Positions 53,608-62,205 of a stretch of 64,000 nt of DNA are shown piece after piece. The position numbers and the translations under genes were made by a program. Origin of the DNA: Rhizobium sp. CG5. GTDB lineage: Bacteria; Pseudomonadota; Alphaproteobacteria; Rhizobiales; Rhizobiaceae. The first letter of the stretch is position 1. Each line of letters starts with the position of its first letter. Location: positions 1 through 64,000 of the forward strand of contig NZ_JABAEF010000025.1 of the NCBI RefSeq assembly GCF_023701945.1, given 5' to 3'. The notes below the pieces were generated by a model, which saw nothing but the letters and a program-made list of their open reading frames with translations, searched no databases and had not been told where the DNA came from.

Positions 53608-53860
53608 GGTTGCGAAGATCGGGGCCGTTGCGGCGAGGTTGTCTGCTCTCCCCCCGACAGCAGCTGGGGTGAGGCTCGTCTCATCCACTTGCGGTTGACA
53701 AGCGATAATGCGGAATTTTTGCAGATGGCCCAAGGGCCTGAGGTATGATCGCGGCCAATATGGGCAGAAATTGCCCTGAAGTTGGTATTTTGTGACGGTC
53801 GACGGGGAATCTGCGTCGGTGCCGGGATAGGAGAGGCGGCGTGTTTTTCGGCCGGAAATC
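53608..53860. other. Intergenic gap between convergent genes
   Basis: 253 bp between the hydratase-like gene and the second IclR gene. No family-like frame is seen. GC-rich stretches near 53650 (CTCCCCCCGACAGCAG) recall the RIME-type repeats but lack a clear partner arm. Confidence 0.4.
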
Positions 53861-54604
53861 TCAACCTCCGAGGGCCAGCCGGATGGTCCTTGCCGCTTCC
53901 ATCACGTCACTGGAAAACTGCTTGATCTGCTTGCGCTTCAGGCGCGAATCCGGACCCGACATGCCGATGGCGCCAACAAGCTCACCGGATCTATCTGTGA
54001 TAGCGCAGGCGCAAGCGGCAATGCCTTCTCGCCACTCGCCGTGATAGATCGCGGCATAGCCCTGCTGGCGCACCAGTTTGATGTCGGCCAGCAGTTCGGC
54101 GACGCTTTTTTTCGATGATGAAGTATGGGGCTTAATCAGGGGTTCGAACCTGTCGAGATAACTGTCGGGCAACTCCGCCAGCATGGCCTTGCCGGTGGCC
54201 ACCGTCCATGCGGGGGCGCGCGACCCGACACTGGTATGGGCGCGGATGTGGTGAGAGCCCTCGATCTTGTCGAGATAGACCACATCTGTGTCTTCAAGGA
54301 TCGAGAGATGGATGGTCTCGCCCGTCTTTTCAGACAGTTTCAGCATGGCGGGGCGGGCGAGCGTAGTGACGTCCATCCGCCGGATGACATTGCTGCCCAG
54401 CTGCCAGATCTTGGTGGTCAGTTCATAGGTACTGTATCTGGGAAGCTGCCGGACGTATCCCTGATCGGTCAGCGTCGCCAGCATACGGTGGACATTGCTC
54501 CTGGTCAGCTCAAGCTGCACCGAAAGGTCGGTGACGCTGCGCGGACAGTCGCTATTGGCCAGCGTTTCCAGAAGCCGCAACCCTTTGACAAATGCCTTAT
54601 CCAT
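53861..54604 (-). CDS. IclR-family transcriptional regulator, second copy
   Basis: 247 residues. Helix-turn-helix at about 10-60 (SVTDLSVQLELTRSNVHRML), effector domain with VGSRAPAWTVATGKAML near 125. It resembles the IclR at 52086 throughout, so both may descend from one duplication. It is downstream of the aldehyde dehydrogenase gene in the same direction, with a 121-bp gap that likely holds its own promoter. Confidence 0.92.
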   Translation of the reverse strand: MDKAFVKGLRLLETLANSDCPRSVTDLSVQLELTRSNVHRMLATLTDQGYVRQLPRYSTYELTTKIWQLGSNVIRRMDVTTLARPAMLKLSEKTGETIHLSILEDTDVVYLDKIEGSHHIRAHTSVGSRAPAWTVATGKAMLAELPDSYLDRFEPLIKPHTSSSKKSVAELLADIKLVRQQGYAAIYHGEWREGIAACACAITDRSGELVGAIGMSGPDSRLKRKQIKQFSSDVMEAARTIRLALGG

Positions 54605-54725
54605 AACTTGCGCACTGCTTTCTGAACCAGACCAGCATTATATCACAATCCCGTTACCAATGCATGCTCACTCAGAATGGGTGGGGAGGACGCGCTCCGG
54701 AACCGGTCGCCCGGAGCGCATGCCA

Positions 54726-56162
54726 TCAGCTCATCTGGCTGACGAAGCGGGTTTCAAGATAGGCCTGTGTCGCCTCGGACCCGCCTTCGGTGCCGTAACC
54801 CGAGTCCTTGATGCCGCCGAAGGGGACTTCCGGCAGCGCAAGACCGTTATGGTTGATGCTGAGCATGCCCGCTTCCATCTGCCGGCCGAGCGCGTGCGCT
54901 GTCTTGATGGAGCCGGTGAAGGCGTAGGATGCCAGGCCGAAGGGCAGGCGGTTGGCTTCCTCGATCGCTTCGTCATAATGCTTAAAGCGATTGACGATTG
55001 CGACCGGCCCGAAGGGCTCGTCATTCATGATTTCGGCCGAGATCGGCACATTGGCCAGCACTGTCGGTTCGAAGAAATGGCCCTTGTTGCCGATCCGCCG
55101 GCCGCCGGTCTTCAGTTCGGCGCCGCGCGCGACGGCATCGCCGATCATCGCCTCGATGGCGGTCATCCGACGCTCATTGGCAAGCGGGCCCATCTGTGTG
55201 TCGGCATCGAAGCCGTTGCCGACCTTGATGGCCTGCGCGGCCTTGACCATGCCGTCGAGAAACTGGTCGGCAACGCCGTCCTGCACCAGGAAGCGGGTGG
55301 GTGCGACGCAAACCTGGCCGGCATTGCGGAATTTCGAGGCGGCAGACACTTCGATCGCCTTGCCGATATCGGCATCGTCGAACACGAGGACCGGCGCGTG
55401 GCCGCCAAGTTCCATCGTTGCACGCTTCATGTGCAGCCCGGCAAGTGCGGCCAGATGCTTGCCGATCGGAGTCGAGCCGGTAAACGAGATCTTGCGGATC
55501 ACCGGATGCGGGATCAGGTATTCGGAGATCTCCGACGCCTTGCCGTTGACCAGATTGACGACACCCGCCGGAACGCCGGCATCGGCGAAGGCGCGGATCA
55601 GTTCTGCGGGCGAGGCCGGCGTCTCATGCGGCGCCTTGACGATGATCGAACATCCGGTGGCGACTGCCGCTGACAATTTGCGCACCACCTGGTTGATCGG
55701 AAAGTTCCAGGGCGTAAAGGCGGCAACTGGCCCAACCGGCAGCTTGATCGCCATCTGTGACACACCGCTGATCCGGGCCGGAATGATCTGGCCATAGGTG
55801 CGGCGTGCTTCCTCGGCGAACCAGTCGATAATGTCGGCGCCGCTCAAAACCTCGGCCTTTGACTGCGCAAGCGGCTTGCCCTGCTCGCGGGTCATCAGGA
55901 AGGCGATCCGGTCGGCGCGTTCACGCAGGATATCCGCCGCCTTGCGCATGATCTTCGAGCGCTCGAAGGGGGAGGTGTCGCGCCAGATCCTGAAGCCCCG
56001 GTCGGCCGCGGCGAGCGCAAGGTCGAGATCCTCCTTGCGGGCGCGGGCAATGTTGCCGATCACCTCTTCGGTGGCCGGATCCGTGACGGGAAGGGTTTCG
56101 CCCTTCAGCGCATGGCGCCACTCGCCGTCGATGAAAAGCAGGACGTCGGGATAGGTCTGCAT
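54726..56162 (-). CDS. NAD(P)-dependent aldehyde dehydrogenase (succinate-semialdehyde type)
   Basis: 478 residues. Catalytic Glu in TMELGGHAP near residue 248 and Cys in NAGQVCVAPTR near 285; nucleotide-binding FTGSTPIGKHL near 226 and PWNFPINQVVRK near 150. The overall pattern fits the GabD/SSADH-like group. It is 73 bp downstream of the ABC transporter genes in the same direction and may oxidise a semialdehyde made from the imported compound. Confidence 0.9.
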   Translation of the reverse strand: MQTYPDVLLFIDGEWRHALKGETLPVTDPATEEVIGNIARARKEDLDLALAAADRGFRIWRDTSPFERSKIMRKAADILRERADRIAFLMTREQGKPLAQSKAEVLSGADIIDWFAEEARRTYGQIIPARISGVSQMAIKLPVGPVAAFTPWNFPINQVVRKLSAAVATGCSIIVKAPHETPASPAELIRAFADAGVPAGVVNLVNGKASEISEYLIPHPVIRKISFTGSTPIGKHLAALAGLHMKRATMELGGHAPVLVFDDADIGKAIEVSAASKFRNAGQVCVAPTRFLVQDGVADQFLDGMVKAAQAIKVGNGFDADTQMGPLANERRMTAIEAMIGDAVARGAELKTGGRRIGNKGHFFEPTVLANVPISAEIMNDEPFGPVAIVNRFKHYDEAIEEANRLPFGLASYAFTGSIKTAHALGRQMEAGMLSINHNGLALPEVPFGGIKDSGYGTEGGSEATQAYLETRFVSQMS

Positions 56163-56235
56163 GAGAATACCAAAGTTCCAATCAACAGGTGCAAGGGGAA
56201 AAGGGCCGCGACTTAGGCCGCGGCCTTCGGTGATG

Positions 56236-57339
56236 TTATTGGGCCAGAAGCGCGTTCAGCTTTTCCTGGGCATATTCTTCATTGGTGGACTTGCCGTCTG
56301 GCGAAGGCGCACCCCAGTAGTCGGCACTCCATTCGACCGCCTGCTTGACGTTGTCCGGGTTGTTGCCCCAAAGGCGGCTGACCTGCGGATCGGCGGCCTC
56401 GTAGACGAGCGGCGAGGGGACCGGCACCGGATAGGCGGTGGAAAGCGCTGCTGCACGGTCGGCTTCAAGCCGGTAGGACAGCAGTTTCAACGCATTTTCC
56501 GGATTGGGAGACCCTTTAGGGATCGCGAAGAAGTCGTAGTAGATAAAGCCCTGATTCCAGGTCATGTTGACCGGGGCGCCTTCGTTGACGATGAGGTTGT
56601 TGATGCGTCCGGCATAGGCCATGCACATGTCGGCTTCACCATCGAGCATCAGCTGGGGCGCCTGGGCTGACGTCGTCCACCACTTGCTGACGGACGGCTT
56701 GATCTCGGCGATCTTCTTCAAGGCCCGGTCCATGTCGATCGGGTACAGCTTGTCCTTGGCGACGCCATCGGCCATCAGGGCTGCTTCGAACACGAAGCGG
56801 GACCAGCCGGGCATGCAGCGCTTACCGGGAAACGCCTTGACGTCCCAGAAGTCGGCCCAGTTGTTCGGTTTGGTCTTGGTGTACTTATCGGTATTATAGG
56901 CGAGGGCGACGCCGATCACCTGCAGCGCCACACCCTTTTTTCGCTTCAGGTTGTCGGGCATGGTGGCCAGCGTTTTCTGGGCGCCTTCGGACAGCTTGCT
57001 GTAATCGATATCGAGCAGGCAGCAATCGCCGAGCAGCTTGGTTTCCTGGTCGAAGATGAAGGTCAGGTCCCAGCCGGCCTTGCCGGTCGCACCCTGCGCC
57101 TTGATCTTCGGGCCGCTGCGCGCTTCCTGCACGGTGACGACCTTGATGCCGGTTTCCTTCTCGAAGGGATCGTACATGATCTTGCGCAGCGCTTCGCCAT
57201 AAGCGCCGCCCGGATCCTGCATGATCACTTCTTTGCTCTGGGCGGCGGCTCCCGTAATGCCGCCCAGCGTGATTGCCGTTGCCAGCAATCCCGTGGCTAC
57301 GCTTGCTTTCAGTACTCCCATGACATGTCTCCTCAGCAT
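56236..57339 (-). CDS. ABC transporter substrate-binding protein (PotD-like)
   Basis: 367 residues. ATG at 57339 gives a signal peptide (MLRRHVMGVLKASVATG, ending near AAAQ); GGAGGAAA lies upstream. The mature part starts SKEVIMQDPGGAYGEAL and resembles spermidine/putrescine-type family 1 binding proteins, with MAYAGRIN and a C-terminal helix. It is third in the operon ATPase, fused permease, SBP. Substrate unknown; polyamine, amine or acid. Confidence 0.9.
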   Translation of the reverse strand: MLRRHVMGVLKASVATGLLATAITLGGITGAAAQSKEVIMQDPGGAYGEALRKIMYDPFEKETGIKVVTVQEARSGPKIKAQGATGKAGWDLTFIFDQETKLLGDCCLLDIDYSKLSEGAQKTLATMPDNLKRKKGVALQVIGVALAYNTDKYTKTKPNNWADFWDVKAFPGKRCMPGWSRFVFEAALMADGVAKDKLYPIDMDRALKKIAEIKPSVSKWWTTSAQAPQLMLDGEADMCMAYAGRINNLIVNEGAPVNMTWNQGFIYYDFFAIPKGSPNPENALKLLSYRLEADRAAALSTAYPVPVPSPLVYEAADPQVSRLWGNNPDNVKQAVEWSADYWGAPSPDGKSTNEEYAQEKLNALLAQ

Positions 57340-57374
57340 GTTGGCTTTCCTCCTCTTGGACTTGGTATGCGGTG

Positions 57375-59165
57375 TTATACGGCGGCACGCTTGGGGCCGG
57401 CCAGAACCGGCCGTGCAAGCAGGATACCGCCGACGACCAGAAGCACTTCCAGTGTCGACACGACGGCGAGCACCGGATTGAGCTGGTAGTTCACGTCTGC
57501 CCACAAACGCAGGGGCAGGGTCTTCAGCTGGGCGCTCGATAGGAAGAGCGACAGCACGAGTTCGTCGAACGAATGCAGGAAGGCAAAGAAGCTTGCCGCC
57601 GCAAGGCCGGGCCCGATCGCCGGCAGCGTCACCTTGCGGAACACCGTCAGCGGCGAAGCGCCGTGGATGGCGGCGGCCTGTTCCAGCTTGCTGTCGACGC
57701 CCTGCAGGCTGGCGGCGATGATCACCACGACCAGCGGAATGCCACCGATCGCATGGGCGCCTGCCAGTCCGAACATCGAGCCGATCAGGTCGAAATGCAG
57801 GAACAGGCTGTATAGCGAAAGGCCCAGCACGACGGGTGGCACGATGATCGGACTGACCAGCAGCAGCATGATCGCGGTCTTGCTCTTGATCGAACTGCGT
57901 ACGATTCCCATGGCCGCCGAGGCGCCGAACACGACCGCGATGAAGGCGGACATGGCGGCAATCGTCAGCGACGCGGTAAAGGCCGCCATCCATTCCGAAT
58001 CGGAGAAAAACTTCTCGTACCACCGCAGGGAAAAGCCTGGCGGGGGGAACGTCAGGAAACTGGCGCTGCTGAACGAGATGATGATGACGACGATGATCGG
58101 CAGGATCAGCATCAGGATCACCAGCCCGCCCATGGCGCGCACCGTCCATTCGCCGGCGCTGGCGGGCAGCCTGCCAAGCAGCCGCAGGAGCGGCCAGCCG
58201 ATCGTGTCGGCCGCCATCATGCCCAATGTGTTGCCGCGGGCAGCCTTGCTCCCTTTTGGGGTCGTCGGCTTCGCGTCGGTGAGCTTTCCGCCGCCCCAGA
58301 TGAATTCGAAGCCCAGGAACCTGCCGGCCACACCAACCACGATCAGCGTGATGAGAAGGAGCACGACGGCCAGAGCCTGCAGAAACCCTTCGCTGGTCAG
58401 GAAGTCCGCCTGCTGCGTGATGTGCATGGCAAACATCTGGTCACCGGGGCCACCCAGCAGGGTCGGCGTGATGAAGAAGCCGAGTGCGGTGACGAAGACC
58501 AGAAGGAAGCCGGCCCCCATGCCGGGCATGGTCAGCGGCAGGAGCACACGCCAGAAGACGGCGATCGGCCCGGCTCCGCTTGCCAGGGCCGCGCGTGTCA
58601 GACCCTGGTCGATGCGCGAAACACTCGAATAGATGCTCAGGACCATCAGCGGCAGAAGCACTGCGGTCATTCCGAGAAGCACGCTGCCCCGGTTGAACAG
58701 CAGCTGCGCCGGCTCCTGGAAGATGCCAAGCCACATGGCGATCTTGTTGAGCGGCCCGTTGCGGCCGAGCAGGACCATCCACGCATAGGTGCGGATCAGG
58801 ATGGCGATGAAATAGGGGAGTACGACGGCCGTCGCGACGAGCACCTGAACGATGCCGCGGCTGCGGTGGATCAGCAGCGCGGTCGGATACCCGAAGACAA
58901 GGCAGAGCCCGGCCACCGTAAAGGAAATCTCCATGGTCCGCACGAGCGACTGCCAGTAGAGCGGCACGGAAAAGACCCGTTCGAAATGCGTCGACCAGGT
59001 TGGTCCGCCGACACTCAGGCGGAAAAGGTCGATCAGCGGCCAAACGTAGATGAAGGCCAGGAAGGCTGCTGCCGGTATCAGCAGCAGCGCCGGGTTCTTC
59101 AACCGCTCCGACAGCGTCTGTCTTTCAGGTCTTGTGGACGGGAAATCGGTTGCCGCCAGGGTCAT
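57375..59165 (-). CDS. ABC transporter permease with fused PotB- and PotC-like halves
   Basis: 596 residues and about 12 helices. The first half (about 25-300) has an EAA-type loop RAALASGAGPIAVFWRV near 206; after a charged linker (about 300-335: GGGKLTDAKPTTPKGS) a second half has its own EAA-type loop QAAAIHGASPLTVFRKV near 505. So both membrane subunits are one protein. ATG at 59165 overlaps the ATPase stop as ATGA. Fusion keeps a 1:1 ratio of the two subunits. Confidence 0.9.
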   Translation of the reverse strand: MTLAATDFPSTRPERQTLSERLKNPALLLIPAAAFLAFIYVWPLIDLFRLSVGGPTWSTHFERVFSVPLYWQSLVRTMEISFTVAGLCLVFGYPTALLIHRSRGIVQVLVATAVVLPYFIAILIRTYAWMVLLGRNGPLNKIAMWLGIFQEPAQLLFNRGSVLLGMTAVLLPLMVLSIYSSVSRIDQGLTRAALASGAGPIAVFWRVLLPLTMPGMGAGFLLVFVTALGFFITPTLLGGPGDQMFAMHITQQADFLTSEGFLQALAVVLLLITLIVVGVAGRFLGFEFIWGGGKLTDAKPTTPKGSKAARGNTLGMMAADTIGWPLLRLLGRLPASAGEWTVRAMGGLVILMLILPIIVVIIISFSSASFLTFPPPGFSLRWYEKFFSDSEWMAAFTASLTIAAMSAFIAVVFGASAAMGIVRSSIKSKTAIMLLLVSPIIVPPVVLGLSLYSLFLHFDLIGSMFGLAGAHAIGGIPLVVVIIAASLQGVDSKLEQAAAIHGASPLTVFRKVTLPAIGPGLAAASFFAFLHSFDELVLSLFLSSAQLKTLPLRLWADVNYQLNPVLAVVSTLEVLLVVGGILLARPVLAGPKRAAV

Positions 59166-60331
59166 GACAGCACCCAGCAATCTTCCGCGTCCCAGCGCGC
59201 GTAGAGCTTTTCGCCGATCTCGGGAAGCCGGCGGGCCTGGGTGTCGGGGCAGCGGATCAACAGTTTCTCGCCGCCCTCCATCTCCGCCTCGATGCGCAGC
59301 AGTTCACCGAGGAACAGCGCGGATGTGACGGTGACGGGAAGTGCGTTGGGAGACAGGGTATCGCTGATGGCGATGCGTTCGGGGCGCACAAGGACGGTTG
59401 CGCGGCCAACCATGTCGGGATTGCGGCTTTCCGCTTCAAAAGTGTGGCCGGCGCGGTTCTTCAGCACCAGGCGCGTGCCGCGCCGCTGCACCAGTTCCGC
59501 ATCGATGAGGTTGGATTCGCCGACAAAGGAGGCGACGAATTTGGTGGCCGGATGGCGGTAGATTTCGACAGGACTTGCGATCTGCACAATCTTTCCGGCA
59601 TCGAGCACGGCAATTCGGTCGCTGAGCGTCAGCGCCTCGCCCTGGTCGTGAGTGACAAAAAGGATAGTGCTGCCGATCGTGCGGTGCAGTTCGCGGATCT
59701 CGATCTGGATCGATTCGCGCAGGCGGCGGTCGAGCGCGCTGAGCGGCTCGTCCATCAGCACGACGCGGGGCCGCATGACGATGGCACGGGCGATCGCGAC
59801 GCGCTGCTGCTGGCCGCCGCTCATCTGGTTCGGCATCTTGGTCGCGTGTTCGGACAGCCGCATCACTTCCAGCGTTTCGGCGACGCGCCTGTTGGTCGTT
59901 TCGCGATCGATGCCTGCCATCCGCATCGGAAAGGCGACGTTCTGGGTGACGGTCATGTTGGGGAAGAGTGCGTAGCTCTGGAACACCATGCCGAAACCCC
60001 GCTTGTGCGGCGGCACATTCTGGACCGGCTTGCTGTCCACCAGGATACGACCGGAATTGACCTTCTGGAAACCGGCGACGAGGTTGAGCAGCGTGGTCTT
60101 GCCACTGCCGGATGGGCCAAGCAGGGTGATGAATTCACCGGCGGCAACATCCAGGTTGATGTCGTCCACGGCAACAAAGCTACCATAGGTCTTGCCGACA
60201 TGGTCGATGCATATACTGGCGCCGATAGCCGGCGCGAGGGCTGATTGTCGTTTCGATGCTGGCACGGTCTTGTTTTGCGAGTCGTGCGAACCCTCGCGGC
60301 GCTCTGCGCGCCACGTTGAAGTCTCTGCCAT
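59162..60331 (-). CDS. Spermidine/putrescine-type ABC transporter ATP-binding protein
   Basis: 389 residues with an N-terminal extension of about 38 residues. Walker A GPSGSGKTT near 72, FQSYALFPNMTV near 118, signature MSGGQQQRVAIARA near 169, Walker B VLMDEPLSALD near 190, then a TOBE domain. ATG at 60331 follows GGAGGAGACC. First gene of the operon, with a palindrome 16-32 bp upstream. Confidence 0.93.
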   Translation of the reverse strand: MAETSTWRAERREGSHDSQNKTVPASKRQSALAPAIGASICIDHVGKTYGSFVAVDDINLDVAAGEFITLLGPSGSGKTTLLNLVAGFQKVNSGRILVDSKPVQNVPPHKRGFGMVFQSYALFPNMTVTQNVAFPMRMAGIDRETTNRRVAETLEVMRLSEHATKMPNQMSGGQQQRVAIARAIVMRPRVVLMDEPLSALDRRLRESIQIEIRELHRTIGSTILFVTHDQGEALTLSDRIAVLDAGKIVQIASPVEIYRHPATKFVASFVGESNLIDAELVQRRGTRLVLKNRAGHTFEAESRNPDMVGRATVLVRPERIAISDTLSPNALPVTVTSALFLGELLRIEAEMEGGEKLLIRCPDTQARRLPEIGEKLYARWDAEDCWVLS

Positions 60332-60346
60332 GGTCTCCTCCCACGC

Positions 60347-60363
60347 GTTCTAATATTTAGAAC
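60347..60363. promoter_or_regulatory. Perfect palindrome GTTCTAA-TAT-TTAGAAC
   Basis: A 7-3-7 palindrome just upstream of the ATPase gene. It shares GTTCYAA and GAACA arms with the sites at 51885, 52002 and 60506. Position at the transcription start suggests repression of the ABC operon. Confidence 0.55.
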
Positions 60364-60505
60364 AATATTTCATAAATAGCTTATTCGGGATCCATCACTT
60401 GTCAAGCGGGTGATTCCCCGGTTCTCACAAGATGGTGTGACGAACAGTTTCGAAACGGTGATTGACAGACACCCGAACCGGGGTTTATTGTGAAATTCAG
60501 AATTA

Positions 60506-60524
60506 TGTTCCAAATAATGGAACA
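60506..60524. promoter_or_regulatory. Perfect palindrome TGTTCC-N7-GGAACA
   Basis: TGTTCCAAATAATGGAACA lies 15 bp before the presumed start of the CoA-transferase subunit gene. It is the best-conserved copy of the motif found four times between 51.8 and 60.6 kb and resembles operators of IclR regulators. Confidence 0.6.
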
Positions 60525-60538
60525 CAAAAAAGATTGGC

Positions 60539-61420
60539 GTGTTGCAGCGGAGGAGCCTCGTTGAGGCGCTGCAGCGAAATCCGGCGTCCGCCGGCGGGTT
60601 GGAGGATGGTGTGCTGAAGGATCTGCACGAACTTGCACGTCAGGTGGAGGACGGTATGTGCGTGGTGCTGCCGGTCGATTATGCCGGCGTGTCGATGGCG
60701 ATGACCCGGCCCTTGATTTCCCATGGTGCCCGCAATCTTCGCCTTGTCTGCGTTCCGACTGGCGGCCTTCAGGCCGATATGCTGATCGGGGCGGGGCTGG
60801 TTGGATCGGTTGAAACCAGTGCGATGTCGCTCGGCGAGGCTGGTGGTGCACCTCGTTTCAACCAGGCCGTCAAGGACGGAACGATCACCATTCACGATGC
60901 CACGTGCCCTGCCATTCATGCCGGGCTGCTGGCGGCTCAGAAGGGCAGTCCCTTCACGGCGATGCGCGGGCTGATCGGTACCGACGTGCTCGCCAACCGT
61001 CCGGATTGGCGGGTGATCGACAACCCCTTTGCGGAAAGCCCGGACCCGGTCGTTCTGATCCCCGCAATCCATCCGGATATCGCGATATTTCATGCGCCTG
61101 TTGCCGACCGGTTCGGCAATGTCTGGATCGGACGGCGCCGCGAGTTGGCCAGCATGGCCTATGCCTCGAAGAACACCATCGTCACCGTCGAGCGGATCGT
61201 CGACCACAGTCTGCTGGCGGATGAACAGAGTGCCGCGGGCACGCTGCCGGCGCTTTATATCAGCCATATCGGCCTCGCACCGCGCGGCGCCTGGCCCTAC
61301 GGCCTGTGGGGCGAATATCCGGTGGATGGGGCAGAGTTGCTGGCATACGCCAAGGCCGCCCGCAGCGCCGAAGGTTTTGCGCAGTACGTGGGATCGACTG
61401 CGATGGAGCCGGCACAATGA
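60539..61420 (+). CDS. CoA-transferase family I, alpha subunit-like
   Basis: Up to 293 residues from GTG 60539. VCVPTGGLQADMLIGAGLV near residue 70 and RGLIGTDVLANRPDW near 143 are typical of the alpha subunits of a glutaconate-CoA-transferase-like group; HAPVADRFGNVWIGRRRE near 186 is the conserved core. A GTG at 60611 behind GGAGG is an equally good start and gives MLKDLHELARQ. It is coupled to the beta subunit by ATGA. Substrate unknown. Confidence 0.85.
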   Translation: MLQRRSLVEALQRNPASAGGLEDGVLKDLHELARQVEDGMCVVLPVDYAGVSMAMTRPLISHGARNLRLVCVPTGGLQADMLIGAGLVGSVETSAMSLGEAGGAPRFNQAVKDGTITIHDATCPAIHAGLLAAQKGSPFTAMRGLIGTDVLANRPDWRVIDNPFAESPDPVVLIPAIHPDIAIFHAPVADRFGNVWIGRRRELASMAYASKNTIVTVERIVDHSLLADEQSAAGTLPALYISHIGLAPRGAWPYGLWGEYPVDGAELLAYAKAARSAEGFAQYVGSTAMEPAQ

Positions 61421-62205
61421 GAACGCCTCTTGCGCGCGAGACGCTGATTTATACCATTGCCCGGCTTCTCGATGGCGTCCGTCATGTGGCCGTCGGCGCA
61501 TCCTCGCCGATGCCGGCCGCCGGCGCCATGCTGCGGCGGGCTCTGAACGAACATGAAAAGCGGGAGCAGGTCCGCATATCGATCCTCGGATCGGTGGAGC
61601 ACAACTTTTTCACCAATGGTTCGGTGGAACTGTTCGATTGTGCCGGCCAGGGCCGGATCGATGCCTTTTTCCTCGGCGGAGGCCAGATCGATGGCGCCGG
61701 CAATGTCAATCTGGTTGGGGTTGGTGACTATCCGCAGTCCAGCGTGCGCTGGCCCGGTTCATTCGGCTCGGCCTATCTCTATTTCGTCGTGCCGCGCGTC
61801 ATCCTGTTTCGCGAGGAGCATTCGCCGCGGGTCTTCGTCGATAAGGTGGATTTCATCAGTGCGCCGGGAACGAGCGAGCCTGGCGTCTACCGTACCGGCG
61901 GCCCCTACGCTCTGCTGACCAGCAAGGCGCTGTTCCATTTCGACAAAGAGCGGCCGGGTTTCACGCTGGAAAGCGTCCATGCCGGCAGCGACCTGACAGA
62001 CGTCACCGAAGCGACCGGCTTTTCGTTCGAGCATGCTGAGAGCCCTGAGACGACACCCGGCCCCGACGATATCGCCTTCGACCTCCTGAGAGGCCGCGTT
62101 CTCGGCGAACTGGCCGAAACCTACCCGGAATTCGCCACCCAGATGCGCCGCGACATTGCCGCGCAATCGGAGCCGGCGTTGAAAACAATGGGAATGAGAT
62201 CATGA
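61417..62205 (+). CDS. CoA-transferase family I, beta subunit-like
   Basis: 262 residues. AVGASSPMPAAGAML near residue 26, RISILGSVEHNFFTNGS near 52 and FFLGGGQIDGAGNVNLVG near 85. In classical beta subunits the catalytic glutamate lies in an ESG/ENG motif at the second of these positions; here the position reads SILGSVEHNF, so whether the Glu is in register is uncertain. If not, the pair may be a lyase/hydrolase like IpdAB rather than a transferase. ATGA overlap with both neighbours. Confidence 0.85.
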   Translation: MRTPLARETLIYTIARLLDGVRHVAVGASSPMPAAGAMLRRALNEHEKREQVRISILGSVEHNFFTNGSVELFDCAGQGRIDAFFLGGGQIDGAGNVNLVGVGDYPQSSVRWPGSFGSAYLYFVVPRVILFREEHSPRVFVDKVDFISAPGTSEPGVYRTGGPYALLTSKALFHFDKERPGFTLESVHAGSDLTDVTEATGFSFEHAESPETTPGPDDIAFDLLRGRVLGELAETYPEFATQMRRDIAAQSEPALKTMGMRS

